This document shows, one piece after another, positions 23,791 to 32,034 of a DNA stretch of 64,000 bases (the first letter of the stretch is position 1; the number at the start of each line of letters is the position of its first letter). The position numbers and the translations under genes were made by a program. Origin of the DNA: a virus; the IMG/VR virus record IMGVR_UViG_3300043219_000566, positions 152,502 through 216,501 of that record. The stretch is one strand, 5' to 3'. The notes under the pieces were generated by a model, which saw nothing but the letters and a program-made list of their open reading frames with translations, ran no database searches and had not been told where the DNA came from.

Positions 23791-24519
23791 TCACTTCACA
23801 ATCTTGGTGATTTCATCCGGCGGGAACCGCAGCCGCTGCACACGGTTGGCCTCAAACAGATGAATCTCGCAGTCGTCCTGACAAACCTTCAAGTGCTGCA
23901 TGAACGTCTTCGGGGCGCGCGGGTCGTGCTCGTCGCAAAAATGCCGCGAGCGCACGCTGTCCTCATGAGTGATGTGACGCAGCATGGCAGGTGGATAGCC
24001 CGAAACACGGCCGCCCGCTTTCTGCGACCGGACAATCAAGTCCGTGTCCTCGTAGCCCCAGGCATAGTCGAGATTCTCGTTGTAGCCCCGAATCCGCTCG
24101 AACAGCCAACGCTGGATCGCCAGAGTGCCAGTCGCGCCGCCCATATCCTTGCTACTGAGCAACGGCGAGTTCACCACGATATCAAACCGCCGCTTCAACT
24201 GCGCCACACAGAAACTCACCCAGTTGGGGTCCAGCGCAATATCGGCATCGACGAAGCACAGGATCTCGCCGGTAGCGGCCAGCACCCCCAAATTACGCAT
24301 GTAGCTCGCCCGGTAGTGCGGGGCATTGCGCACATGCAATAGAGTACCGTGGAAGTACTCATTCTGCGGCAACAGTTTCAATCCGTCGTCCTGGGGTCCG
24401 CCGACGATCACGTATTCGACCTGGGGGTAATCCTGCCGGTACCAAGACTGCACCGAATGCTGCAAGTGATGCCACCGATCGTAGCACACAGTGATAATGC
24501 TAGCCTTCCGGAAGAACAT
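23791..24519 (-). CDS. family 2/GT7-like glycosyltransferase
   Basis: GT-A fold: SIITVCYDRWHHLQHSVQSW at the N-terminus, nucleotide-binding FVDADIAL (DxD), and YAWGYEDTDLIVRSQKAGG, the ED acceptor motif typical of the galactosyltransferase (GT7C) end. ATG at 24519 follows GGAGG by six bases (a GTG at 24522 is also in frame). 242 aa is short but complete. First of the glycan genes toward the left end of the island; works on an unknown acceptor, cytoplasmic by lack of a signal. Confidence 0.85.
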   Translation of the reverse strand: MFFRKASIITVCYDRWHHLQHSVQSWYRQDYPQVEYVIVGGPQDDGLKLLPQNEYFHGTLLHVRNAPHYRASYMRNLGVLAATGEILCFVDADIALDPNWVSFCVAQLKRRFDIVVNSPLLSSKDMGGATGTLAIQRWLFERIRGYNENLDYAWGYEDTDLIVRSQKAGGRVSGYPPAMLRHITHEDSVRSRHFCDEHDPRAPKTFMQHLKVCQDDCEIHLFEANRVQRLRFPPDEITKIVK

Positions 24520-25015
24520 CACTCTCCTCCGCGCGCCAGTGCTCGAAGTACAAATCGAGTTCTTTCAACCCGAACACCACGTCCCGGGACTGTAGCGTCG
24601 CGATCATCACGTAGAAAACACCCGACATGAACGGGCGGTAACCAGTGCGCAGCAATGAGGAATACAGCTCGGCCTGCTTGCCTTTCAGTTTGGCAGCGCG
24701 CTTGCCCTCGGACAACACCCTGCTGATCGCGTCGGCTCGCCGAGTCCAACCACGACGCACCAGCAGCCTGAGACAGTTCATAATGTAGTCGGTGTCCATC
24801 TCGTCGACATGCACATACTCCATGTTGGATGTGAACCAGACGTGAGCACGCATCTGCAGGCGCGAAGGCGTATGCTGGAACAAAAGATCTTCGGTAGCAT
24901 CGAAAAAGTAGCCGCAGTGCTGACACACCCGGCCGCTCGCGCTGTCTTGGTCGCAATGCTGACAATGGCAGCGGCGGCCCGAGTCGGGTCGCGCCGTAAA
25001 CCGACGTTTCGACAT
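24500..25015 (-). CDS. zinc-ribbon protein of unknown function, 171 aa
   Basis: N-terminal CHCQHC and CQHCGYFF form a four-Cys zinc ribbon (about residues 16-40). The rest is helical. It sits between two glycosyltransferases and overlaps the downstream one by about 20 bases, so it may belong to the same pathway, but no catalytic motif is visible. ATG after AGGAG. Confidence 0.7.
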   Translation of the reverse strand: MSKRRFTARPDSGRRCHCQHCDQDSASGRVCQHCGYFFDATEDLLFQHTPSRLQMRAHVWFTSNMEYVHVDEMDTDYIMNCLRLLVRRGWTRRADAISRVLSEGKRAAKLKGKQAELYSSLLRTGYRPFMSGVFYVMIATLQSRDVVFGLKELDLYFEHWRAEESDVLPEG

Positions 25016-25024
25016 GGGCAGCTC

Positions 25025-25774
25025 CTACCACACTTGTCCCCAGTCCTGTCCGCGATTGGCCTCCCAACCGATCTCTTGGCGATACCACGCCGAGTAGGCT
25101 TCGTGAGCCTGATAGCTGGCTCGAAGATCTGGCGCATCGTACGGAGCAGAACGCTCCTCGTCGGAATGCAACAATACGGCAACAGTCTCAGTGAGATAAT
25201 CGCCGATTGAGCAACCAGCCGTTTTCAACATGGCCTCGGCACGCAGCCGATAGTCGATGCACTCGTAACCCCAACCGTGTGGATTCTCCATCAACGGCTC
25301 GTGGAACCCGCGAAGCCGGGTATGGACCCAACGCTTGACAGCAACCAGACCCTCCAACGTCGGGTCGTAAGGCACGCGGCGAGTAATCCCCTCTGCCACC
25401 CACATGTCAAAATCGTCCCAGTGCACCATCAGCCGAGCAATAAACTCCGGGTCCACCAGAAAATCAGCAGTAGTGAAAATCAACAGCGTGCCGTACGCGT
25501 TGCGTGCTCCCAGATTTCTGGCTCGACACGGATTCCAACGCGTATCCTGCGGACGAAGCAAACGCACACGGCTCAAATCGACAGACGAAGGTTCATCCGA
25601 GAAGTCCACGACCACGATACCGATGTGACCGGTATACTTCTGCTGGAACCACGCTTCGAGAGCCTGGTTGAGATGCTTCTCTCGATCCAGGTAAGGAATG
25701 ACAACAGTGACCGGCGCGCTAGTCGTCCTTGTCTGGTCCAAAGAAGTTTTCTGGCTCTGGGTAACTATCTTCAT
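25025..25774 (-). CDS. family 2/GT7-like glycosyltransferase
   Basis: VTVVIPYLDREKHLNQALEA is the GT-A nucleotide-binding start; RARNLGARNAYGTLLIFTTA corresponds to the N-x-G segment with TTADF at the DxD position (first Asp replaced by Thr), and GWGYECIDYRLRAEAM resembles the GT7C end with Cys for Glu/Asp. Two key acidic positions thus differ from the related gene at 23791, which may mean a changed or weak activity. Start ATG 25774 with GAGGT upstream. Confidence 0.75.
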   Translation of the reverse strand: MKIVTQSQKTSLDQTRTTSAPVTVVIPYLDREKHLNQALEAWFQQKYTGHIGIVVVDFSDEPSSVDLSRVRLLRPQDTRWNPCRARNLGARNAYGTLLIFTTADFLVDPEFIARLMVHWDDFDMWVAEGITRRVPYDPTLEGLVAVKRWVHTRLRGFHEPLMENPHGWGYECIDYRLRAEAMLKTAGCSIGDYLTETVAVLLHSDEERSAPYDAPDLRASYQAHEAYSAWYRQEIGWEANRGQDWGQVW

Positions 25775-25994
25775 CGGGATCGGATACCTCACCGAAGTCC
25801 TCCCCAGACTGCGGCCCCGCGCTGCACTGATCTTGTTGGGCTTGTTGGTCCGTTAACACTTGCTGAATCGCGCCGAAGACCCGCTTCGGATCTATGTTGG
25901 TAGCGACCTCTTTTAACTCCTCCTCATCACCGTATCCGGTATCGACATCGTCGACGGGCTCAGGCAAGACTCCCATCGCGTCTTTGTAACTCAT
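25719..25994 (-). CDS. small acidic protein, 91 aa
   Basis: Not recognised. Begins MSYKDAMGVLPEP; the ATG overlaps the stop upstream (ATGA) and follows AGGAGAACGAG. Strongly acidic, Gln/Asp/Glu-rich and likely partly disordered. Its last 55 bases overlap the next gene. Confidence 0.65.
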   Translation of the reverse strand: MSYKDAMGVLPEPVDDVDTGYGDEEELKEVATNIDPKRVFGAIQQVLTDQQAQQDQCSAGPQSGEDFGEVSDPDEDSYPEPENFFGPDKDD

Positions 25995-26668
25995 CTCGTT
26001 CTCCTCGCGATGCGCTTCAGCTGATTGCACATGATGTTCGCCAGAAAAGAATGTGCCCACTCAACGCAGTACCCGGCCGGATCACGCTCGTCCGCCTGCT
26101 GTATCCGCACCTTCGTCGAAGCGAAACGGACCAGCGGAGTGCCGGGGTAGTGGGTGAACACGATCACAGGGATCTTCAACTCTTTGCTGGCGCGCGTAGC
26201 TACACCCAGTAAAGCGCGCGAACCAGGATCGCTGGCGAAGCACCACAGTGCATCTCCACGGCGACCCTGAACCATCAATTCAGCCCCCAGGGACTCGTCG
26301 GTTCCGCACTTGCCGTACGAAGTGGTGGAAGTCGCGACGTTCAGTCCCAAAACACTGGCGCGCGTAGGCCGCTCGTACTTGGACGTGGTCGTCGAGAGCT
26401 TATGGCACACGTCGACCGCCAAGCAAAATCCCGGGCCGTTGCCCGCCAGCCATAAGCTGCCGCAGTTCTCCACAGTTAAGGACATGGCTTCGAGCGCGCG
26501 CTCGATTTCTCTCAGCACAAGCTCGTCTCTGATCTGCCGAGCAGCTGTGTCGCAGGCTTTCCCGGTCGCGCGGATCTCCTCCCGAACGCTGATAAGCCGA
26601 GATAGCGCTCGCCGAGTAGACTTAGTTGCTGCTACTTTTTTCTTGGACACGGCGCTCACTTTGGCCAC
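25991..26668 (-). CDS. SIS-domain phosphosugar isomerase, GmhA-like
   Basis: Order of motifs matches sedoheptulose-7-phosphate isomerase GmhA: a helical N-terminus, LAGNGPGFCLAVDVCHKLS (in place of GNGGSAADAQHFAAEL), TSYGKCGTDESLGAELMVQG, GDALWCFASDPGSRALL (for GDVLIGISTSGNS), KIPVIVFTH and a C-terminal EWAHSFLANIMCNQL helix. GmhA makes the first heptose-7-phosphate of the ADP/GDP-heptose route. The Ser of STSGNS is changed to SDPGS and the GGS loop to GPG, so substrate or activity may differ. GTG start after GGAGG. Fits with the HldE-like kinase at 46026. Confidence 0.65.
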   Translation of the reverse strand: MAKVSAVSKKKVAATKSTRRALSRLISVREEIRATGKACDTAARQIRDELVLREIERALEAMSLTVENCGSLWLAGNGPGFCLAVDVCHKLSTTTSKYERPTRASVLGLNVATSTTSYGKCGTDESLGAELMVQGRRGDALWCFASDPGSRALLGVATRASKELKIPVIVFTHYPGTPLVRFASTKVRIQQADERDPAGYCVEWAHSFLANIMCNQLKRIARRTR

Positions 26669-26671
26669 AGA

Positions 26672-27085
26672 TCAAACCTCCGAGTCGTCGGACTCCCGTA
26701 ACTCGCCGCCCTTGAAGAACTTAGCGAGCAACATCGATGTCGCCGATTGACCTTTCGCTCTCTCGGCCAGTTGATCCCGAATGTCCTTGACCTCGGAGTC
26801 TACCGTAAATTCTCTCGCGCCGCTGAGGAAAGCAGCTGTAGATCGGTCGAATATGCCGCTCACCAGAGCCAGCAACTGCGCAAATAGCTGAGACAGCTCG
26901 CAATGTTCGGCCTTGGTAGCTTTGGCAACGTACTCGAACGGATTAAGTGCCAGCTCCTTGTGGAGAGTCGCGATCTCCTGCATGACCCCGGTCAGTTCCA
27001 GGATCGACTGCGGCGTCAGCGTCTCGGGCATCCGCTCCAGCACGTCCAGGAGCTTGCCGCGAAGGCGGTACCGGCTGTAAGCCAT
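26672..27085 (-). CDS. hypothetical helical protein, 137 aa
   Basis: Not recognised. Starts MAYSRYRLRG with GGGAG upstream. Almost all helix (LDVLERMPETLTPQSILELT, ELSQLFAQLLALVSGIF). Its 5' 142 bases are overlapped by the previous frame, which runs on unusually far. No motif. Confidence 0.65.
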   Translation of the reverse strand: MAYSRYRLRGKLLDVLERMPETLTPQSILELTGVMQEIATLHKELALNPFEYVAKATKAEHCELSQLFAQLLALVSGIFDRSTAAFLSGAREFTVDSEVKDIRDQLAERAKGQSATSMLLAKFFKGGELRESDDSEV

Positions 27086-27410
27086 GTTGATCACTCCCGA
27101 ACAGCTCCGCGAGGCCGGTCTCGGCGACCACCATCTCGGAGCTATGGTGTAAACGCCAAACCTCGATCCAGGCCTCGCCCTCATCGTCATTCCATTCGCA
27201 GCCCTCGATGAGCGCGGCCAAACGCGTGTGAACCTGCTGCTCCCATAGCTGATCTATGTCTGCAAGCTGCGCAGACGAACCGCGAACATTGAACAAGCGC
27301 TCGATCGCGAGCTTGCCGAGCACCGCCTCGTAGCGGCTAACCCGCTTGGCGTCCAGACGCCGCTGAAGCGCCAGTAGCACCGTCCACTTGTTGGTTAATC
27401 GCGCAGCCAT
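26943..27410 (-). CDS. hypothetical helical protein with long C-terminal overlap, 155 aa
   Basis: Not recognised. Start MAARLTNKWTVLL with AAGGTG upstream. The first 108 residues look like a normal helical phage protein (LIEGCEWNDDEGEAWIEVW). The last 47 (after GSDQHG) are Arg/Asp/Ala/Gly-rich and lie over the start of the next gene in another frame, so they look like run-on sequence. Either a natural long overlap or a lost stop/frameshift near 27085. Confidence 0.6.
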   Translation of the reverse strand: MAARLTNKWTVLLALQRRLDAKRVSRYEAVLGKLAIERLFNVRGSSAQLADIDQLWEQQVHTRLAALIEGCEWNDDEGEAWIEVWRLHHSSEMVVAETGLAELFGSDQHGLQPVPPSRQAPGRAGADARDADAAVDPGTDRGHAGDRDSPQGAGT

Positions 27411-27646
27411 TTCTTCGCACCTTCCAGCCAGTTCTCGGCCGCCCCAAGCTGTCCCGGCGTAACTCGCTCGTCCGCGCATATTCGCTCGTCCATACTCGTA
27501 GCTTGCTCACGGACGCTCTCAACAAAATCCTGCGCCGGGTCGCCAACTTCCTCCTCTACACGATCGAGAGTCTCGAATAAATCCTTCAACGTATCCAGCA
27601 CATCCCCGTAATCGGGACCCTCTGGACGACGTATTCCAAAGCCCAT
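27395..27646 (-). CDS. small acidic protein, 83 aa
   Basis: Not recognised. Starts MGFGIRRPEGPDYGDVL, ATG after GGAGAGTAACT. Acidic amphipathic helices (LKDLFETLDRVEEEVGD), probably a small helical bundle. Follows dTMP kinase closely and overlaps the next gene by 16 bases. Confidence 0.65.
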   Translation of the reverse strand: MGFGIRRPEGPDYGDVLDTLKDLFETLDRVEEEVGDPAQDFVESVREQATSMDERICADERVTPGQLGAAENWLEGAKKWLRD

Positions 27647-27662
27647 AGTTACTCTCCAGCAG

Positions 27663-28373
27663 TCACACGCAGCACAGCCGACAAATACGGTGCTCCAGCA
27701 CCTCATTCCACAGCTCACGACTTAGCTGCTCCGCGCGCTTGTGAGGACCAAACTCGATCGCAACACAATCTTCCCCGAGGTAAGGATACTCCGCCCGCAC
27801 CGCCAGCATCCGCCGGTAACAGGCGTCCAGCTGCTCCATGCGCCGTCGGCCTTCCTGCTCAAACACGTCCGGGCGATCTCCAGACACCTGGTGCCAGCGT
27901 TCGATAGCCAACTCGACGTCCGCCAACAACACAATCGTGATGTCGGGGACGAAGGAATTGCAGATCCGCAACAACGCCGTGATGTTCTCACGCCCTGAGT
28001 AATCGCCGAATTTCTCTCGATACTCTCTAGTTCCAGCCGCCTGCTCGAAGGCATCCTCACCGTAGGCGTAGAAGCTCGCTGAATAGCGATCGAGCACAAC
28101 GATATCGCCCACAGCAACATAATGACGCACCGTGGTGATCAACTCGCACCGCGCAGCCATGTACAACATCATCCGCGTCATCGGGTTGCCCCAGTCCGCG
28201 AACCGCGCCAGCGGACGAAGCTGCAAATGCGCGGAATGCTGCTCGTGCACACCGGGGTCCTGCAGCAGATGAACACCCCGGTCGGGATACTCGTCACGCA
28301 ACCGAGCAAGCAGTGCTCGGGCCTGAGTAGTCTTGCCTACGCCGTTTAGCCCTTCAAAACAAACGATCGCCAT
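27663..28373 (-). CDS. tmk: thymidylate kinase
   Basis: Phosphorylates dTMP to dTDP. P-loop EGLNGVGKTTQ (residues 7-17), LDRYSASFYAYG (the DRY/DR(F/Y)xxS motif that binds the base), and a LID-like Arg-containing helix near RWHQVSGDRPD. 236 aa, slightly longer than cellular Tmk (about 210). It connects ThyX to dTTP. ATGA overlap with the gene upstream. Confidence 0.88.
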   Translation of the reverse strand: MAIVCFEGLNGVGKTTQARALLARLRDEYPDRGVHLLQDPGVHEQHSAHLQLRPLARFADWGNPMTRMMLYMAARCELITTVRHYVAVGDIVVLDRYSASFYAYGEDAFEQAAGTREYREKFGDYSGRENITALLRICNSFVPDITIVLLADVELAIERWHQVSGDRPDVFEQEGRRRMEQLDACYRRMLAVRAEYPYLGEDCVAIEFGPHKRAEQLSRELWNEVLEHRICRLCCV

Positions 28374-28864
28374 CAGTGGTCATCCTCCTGCTCGAACAGA
28401 TCAAATGGATCGCGCACTCCGTCCGGCAGAGCTTCCTTGAGTAAAAAGGCCAGCTGAGACCTCCGCTGGTCCCACAGCTTCTTCACCTCCGGGTTCCGCA
28501 GCTGCGCGCTGTTCTCCAGCAGCGCCAACAAGAACACGACGTCGCAGGCTGGCAGACTCAGCACCAACACCTTATCAACGTCGTCAACCTCCTCACCGAC
28601 GAGGCACGGGAGACGCGCCTCCAACCGCGTCACCGCCAGTTTCTTACCCCGGATCTCGCCGAGCAACAAGCGATAGCTAGTGCCCGTGGCATCCCGCGTG
28701 CGCTCCAGAGTAAATCCCCCGAACTTGGCCTCACGCAAGTGCCGCGCGCGGCGAACACCCTTCTCTCCGCAGCGCCGCCGTAGCTCATCGGCAGAGTGCC
28801 ACTTCCCGTCCTTCAGCACCGCGAACGCACCGTACGCGCTGCCATCAATGGTCTTGGTAGGCAT
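28373..28864 (-). CDS. hypothetical protein with winged-helix-like N-terminus, 163 aa
   Basis: Residues 8-70 (FAVLKDGKWHSADELRRRCG, then YRLLLGEIRGKK) have the helix-turn-helix plus wing rhythm of small DNA-binding domains. The C-terminal half is helical (ACDVVFLLALLENSAQL). ATG after GGAGG. The palindrome at 28875 lies directly upstream of this SD, and this start is in frame with the TAG stop of the gene above (TAG then six sense codons then ATG). Confidence 0.65.
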   Translation of the reverse strand: MPTKTIDGSAYGAFAVLKDGKWHSADELRRRCGEKGVRRARHLREAKFGGFTLERTRDATGTSYRLLLGEIRGKKLAVTRLEARLPCLVGEEVDDVDKVLVLSLPACDVVFLLALLENSAQLRNPEVKKLWDQRRSQLAFLLKEALPDGVRDPFDLFEQEDDH

Positions 28865-28874
28865 GAGTACCTCC

Positions 28875-28886
28875 GTAGCGCGCTAC
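28875..28886. repeat. GTAGCGCGCTAC palindrome, copy 4 (over a stop, next to an SD)
   Basis: Exact copy; contains the TAG of the 28883-29728 gene and abuts GGAGG of the next gene. Confidence 0.85.
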
Positions 28887-29728
28887 GCAGACGGTTCCTT
28901 GGCCGCATCGTCGCTGTCCACCCCCGGGCCGCTATGCACAACGCAATCCACGAACTGTGGGGGAAGCTCGGTCATAACACGCATTTCGCACTCGACTACC
29001 GGCATCCCCGCGGCCAGCCGCCGCTTGCGCTCCTCGGTGATCATGTCGATCACGCCCCAGTAGCCAGCTCCATCAACGCGATTACCGCGCTTCGCGCAAT
29101 GAACCTCCCTGCCGAGCTTCATGCACTCGACAATCATCGGAATGTGCTCAGCCTTGAACGCGCGGCCGGGCTTGAGCATCTCGTGGAACAACCCCGTGAC
29201 CATCGTGGACACTTTGGTGTAGTCGTCGAGCGGATGACCGTAGCTGTCGCGCCGCGCACCATGGATCAAGCTCTCGGCTACCTGCAAAATCGAGCGCAGA
29301 TCGCGATCGTCGTCGGTATCGGTGCTGTACGGCCGCCGCTCGGGGATCAGGTCAACCGGCGTCAGCTCGAATTCGTCCGGCCTGCGCTCGGGTCCTTCTG
29401 GACCAGCTGGCGCGGTGGGCCAACAAAGCAAGAACCCCGGCTTGCCGCACTGCCAAGCCACCATTGCTTCGGTATTCGCGCCGTCGGACTCGGTCCATTC
29501 CTTCAGGAACACGATCCCGTCGGCCTCGATAACCTTGGGGATGTCCCGTTTCATGAAAAACGCTCGATCGGTGATACCTTGCTTGAGCGGCTCCTCGCTC
29601 ATCTCGCCCGGGCAAAAGACAGTATGACCCGCTGCGCGCAACGCCTCGCGCGCCCGCTTAAACGCGGGCATGTTGTGATCTGCGAAACCGGTCATCGGCC
29701 CGGCCAAGTACAATTTCATAACGTCCAT
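28883..29728 (-). CDS. DUF4406-like plus DUF6378-like protein, 281 aa
   Basis: N-terminal half (KLYLAGPMTGFADHNMPAF, then WTESDGANTEAMVAWQCG) matches the nucleoside 2-deoxyribosyltransferase-like DUF4406 family: GPM loop, and the SxGAxTE motif. The C-terminal half (GARRDSYGHPLDDYTKVS, MIVECMKLGREVH) matches a phage domain related to dATP/dGTP or MazG-type helpers (DUF6378). The two halves also occur apart in phages. Likely in nucleotide or base-modification metabolism, next to dTMP kinase. ATG after GGAGAGGCT. Stop is in the 12-base palindrome. Confidence 0.75.
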   Translation of the reverse strand: MDVMKLYLAGPMTGFADHNMPAFKRAREALRAAGHTVFCPGEMSEEPLKQGITDRAFFMKRDIPKVIEADGIVFLKEWTESDGANTEAMVAWQCGKPGFLLCWPTAPAGPEGPERRPDEFELTPVDLIPERRPYSTDTDDDRDLRSILQVAESLIHGARRDSYGHPLDDYTKVSTMVTGLFHEMLKPGRAFKAEHIPMIVECMKLGREVHCAKRGNRVDGAGYWGVIDMITEERKRRLAAGMPVVECEMRVMTELPPQFVDCVVHSGPGVDSDDAAKEPSA

Positions 29729-29737
29729 AGCCTCTCC

Positions 29738-30646
29738 TCACACTGCGGATTCCATACGGGCTCGTCTCCGGGAGTCCGTCTCCGGATTGTCCGACATGCG
29801 CAAGAGTGCTTTCTGCAGCGTCTTGCCGTCCATCGCGAATTTGTTGGTCAAGTGGTTCACCGGAGTCTTGAACGGATTCCACTCCTTGAGGTACCGGTTA
29901 CGTACGTCGCTGCGCCCGCCACCCCAGACCACGTGCGGTGTACCAGTAGCCGCAGCCAGGTGCATCGGCCCCGAAGAGGAACCGACCACCATTCCACCCA
30001 AATGGAAAATGGCCAGCAAATCGTCGAGGCTGGTCTTGTTCAACAGATCGATCCCGCGGATCTCGAACAGCGGAGCGAACCCGGCCGTGCGCCCGACAGT
30101 GACGAACTGACGCTTGTGCTTGCGTGCCCACCGATAAGCCGCTTCGTACGCGCCCAGCGGCGTGTTCTTCTTCTTGCTGCGCGAGATATGCCGAAGATGA
30201 AAAATCACCGCCTTGGGCTTGATCGTCTCAGCCCAGTGCTCCAGCTGCTCATCTGACGGCCGTAGCAACGCGAAAGCCCGGTGCCGCATCTTGAAGCGAT
30301 GGTAGCGGTACTTCGACTTGGGCAAACGCACCGACACAACGTCGTGCCCGCTGGCCACCAGCTTCTCGACCTGCTGATCGCAGCGCACACAGTGCGCCTT
30401 GTAGTGGTTGTAGGCATCAGGGCGGTGCAGCACGAAAGCGTTGCCCTCGGTGCAATCTTCGTGCTCGGCGAAGGTGTCGAACTCCGCAACGAAGTCGCGG
30501 TAAATACCCTCGTGCCCAGAACGAACCACGGCGAACGTGTGCTCGAACGGACCTTGCTCCTGGAACACAAACCGGCAGTGAGTTGCCCAATTTGTCAATT
30601 CCCATCCTAATTCTCCATAGAACGGGTAACAATACAACACACGCAT
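29738..30646 (-). CDS. GT9-like glycosyltransferase (heptosyltransferase type)
   Basis: GT-B fold: N-terminal RVLYCYPFYGELGWELTNW, C-terminal MVVGSSSGPMHLAAATGTPHVVWGG, which is the GT9 signature (S-x-GPxHLAxAxGxPxV) that binds the ADP-heptose donor in WaaC/WaaF. 302 aa, near the family's usual 320-350. With the GmhA-like and HldE-like proteins it suggests heptose transfer. The SD is weak. Neighbour on both sides of other glycosyltransferases. Confidence 0.8.
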   Translation of the reverse strand: MRVLYCYPFYGELGWELTNWATHCRFVFQEQGPFEHTFAVVRSGHEGIYRDFVAEFDTFAEHEDCTEGNAFVLHRPDAYNHYKAHCVRCDQQVEKLVASGHDVVSVRLPKSKYRYHRFKMRHRAFALLRPSDEQLEHWAETIKPKAVIFHLRHISRSKKKNTPLGAYEAAYRWARKHKRQFVTVGRTAGFAPLFEIRGIDLLNKTSLDDLLAIFHLGGMVVGSSSGPMHLAAATGTPHVVWGGGRSDVRNRYLKEWNPFKTPVNHLTNKFAMDGKTLQKALLRMSDNPETDSRRRARMESAV

Positions 30647-30650
30647 ATTG

Positions 30651-31478
30651 CTACTCGATCCCGAACTGGTGCTTCAGCTCGTCGGTTAACGGCACTTGCC
30701 CGCTCCCGGTCTGCTTGATACCGGAGTAGTTGAAGCCAGTTCCGGTCACGTAGATCGCTGCGCGGAAAGGCAACTTGGCCGTATCACGCCCCGTATTACG
30801 CAGCCGCTTGAACACGGACGCGTGCCCCGCAAACAGCCAGTGGGTCTTGCGCTCGAACGTGTTGACGCTGTGCGTCGCAGCGAACTGGTCCTTCTCCCAC
30901 TGAACCAGCCGCACGACGTTGCAAGTCCCGCAGATCTTGTGGAACCCGTTCACCTCGCGAAGAGAGTCCTCACCCACCCGCCAGGAGTAGCCGCGCGTCA
31001 CAGTATGCCCGCCCGGCCACTCGCCGTCATGCGCCAGCGCGTGCGCTACCACGTCGCGGTGCACCAGGTCGTCCGAGTCGACGAACATCACCCACTGCGC
31101 CTCGGGGTCAGCAAGCGCCGCGCTCAAGTTGATCTTGAGCTTCGAGTATTTATCGCCTATGCGCCGACGACGCACGTCCGGCAATTTGTCCAGCACCTTG
31201 CCAGCCAGCTGATTGTACATGTCCAGATTGATATCGGGCGGCCTCGGGAAATCAGCAGAATGAACTGCTATGCGCTGCGGATCTGCCACGTGCAACGGCG
31301 GCAACTCATGCGCCGCCAGGTGAATCATAAAGTCTCGCTCGCTCTGATTAAGCAGCGACTTCAAGCAACGGTCCAGCGTCGCCTCGACACTGCCGCCGCC
31401 TGGAGCATCGGACGCGTCCCAACGCCCGCGCGCCATCACCGACGACATCACCGGCACGCAGAAATGGAATCTAGCCAT
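30651..31478 (-). CDS. GT-A family glycosyltransferase
   Basis: GT2-like: KSLLNQSERDFMIHLAAHE after the N-terminal strand, then WVMFVDSDDLVHRDVVAH, a clear DxD metal motif. The N-terminal part is atypical, with an insertion (RGRWDASDAPGGGSVEATL) between the first strand and helix. 275 aa. ATG after GGGAGCGGC. Ends five bases before the GT9-like gene. Confidence 0.8.
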   Translation of the reverse strand: MARFHFCVPVMSSVMARGRWDASDAPGGGSVEATLDRCLKSLLNQSERDFMIHLAAHELPPLHVADPQRIAVHSADFPRPPDINLDMYNQLAGKVLDKLPDVRRRRIGDKYSKLKINLSAALADPEAQWVMFVDSDDLVHRDVVAHALAHDGEWPGGHTVTRGYSWRVGEDSLREVNGFHKICGTCNVVRLVQWEKDQFAATHSVNTFERKTHWLFAGHASVFKRLRNTGRDTAKLPFRAAIYVTGTGFNYSGIKQTGSGQVPLTDELKHQFGIE

Positions 31479-31674
31479 GCCGCTCCCCCAGTACCAGTAG
31501 CACGATCATCGTAACCAGCGTTGCTACACCGACTACGACCACCAAGATAGCAAGAAAGCTGGGCTCGGGTTTCCCAGCCGCACGAAACCCAGACACCTTG
31601 ATCATCTCCGGCTCAAAGTCGAACTTCGGAGGCTCAGAGACGTTATCACAATCCGGCAATTTCACCGGGGGCAT
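31471..31674 (-). CDS. small membrane protein, 67 aa
   Basis: Start MPPVKLPDCD because GGAGG is four bases upstream of that ATG. Residues about 42-62 (LAILVVVVGVATLVTMIVLL) form one membrane span near the C-terminus, with a proline-rich N-terminal part. Possibly an i-spanin-like or other envelope protein; next to a lipoprotein gene, which is the usual layout of a spanin pair, but no coiled coil is seen. Confidence 0.6.
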   Translation of the reverse strand: MPPVKLPDCDNVSEPPKFDFEPEMIKVSGFRAAGKPEPSFLAILVVVVGVATLVTMIVLLVLGERHG

Positions 31675-31687
31675 GATCACCTCCGCA

Positions 31688-31912
31688 TTAGAACAGCGCG
31701 TTGAACAAAACGTCCATCGCGCTCTCTCCCCCGAACATCTCTGTGTTGTCCTGGAACAGCTGCCAACAGGTCTCGCGCCCAGACGAAGACTCCAAGCACG
31801 CCGACAGATCCATGCCATCGACGTCCTCGGCAAACGGAGCGAACGGCGTCAGCAAGCAGCCGGGAAAAGCCAACAGAACCACGGGTAACAACCAACGCAG
31901 CTTGCGTCTCAT
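31688..31912 (-). CDS. putative small lipoprotein, 74 aa
   Basis: N-terminal signal: basic RRK, hydrophobic LRWLLPVVLLAF, then PGC at residue 19, a fair lipobox. The mature part is short and acidic (EDVDGMDLSACLES). The ATG follows AAAGGTGGAG. It neighbours two small membrane proteins (31471 and 31915); together they could form a lysis or envelope module, which is inferred from layout only. Confidence 0.6.
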   Translation of the reverse strand: MRRKLRWLLPVVLLAFPGCLLTPFAPFAEDVDGMDLSACLESSSGRETCWQLFQDNTEMFGGESAMDVLFNALF

Positions 31913-31914
31913 AG

Positions 31915-32034
31915 CTACTCCACCTTTCTATGCGGCCACCGCCACAGCGCGAGGCCAAGCACCCACGGCGCGAGACGCCCCAGCGGGACGTCCCACGCAA
32001 CCCAAATCAGAAATCGCTGCAACATCCTCCTCAT
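31915..32034 (-). CDS. tiny hydrophobic protein, 39 aa
   Basis: Begins MRRMLQRFLIWVAW, made almost wholly of a hydrophobic segment with Arg ends. Start set by ATGA overlap with the Tad2-like gene and GAGGTC upstream. Likely a small membrane peptide (holin-like or envelope); unproven. Confidence 0.5.
   Translation of the reverse strand: MRRMLQRFLIWVAWDVPLGRLAPWVLGLALWRWPHRKVE

Noticed and set aside
26943-27479. Start of the 26943 gene at 27479
   Set aside because: No SD there, and it would overlap the gene before it by 84 bases; ATG at 27410 has AAGGTG at the right spacing.
28796-30256. 486-residue open frame on the plus strand
   Set aside because: It lies antisense to well-recognised genes (DUF4406-like and GT9-like), is Arg/His/Leu-rich without motifs, and has no SD. 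It is a shadow frame caused by GC-rich third positions.
31471-31912. A definite spanin pair
   Set aside because: One membrane protein and one lipoprotein are adjacent, but no coiled coil, no periplasmic length to cross the envelope and no lysin next to them.
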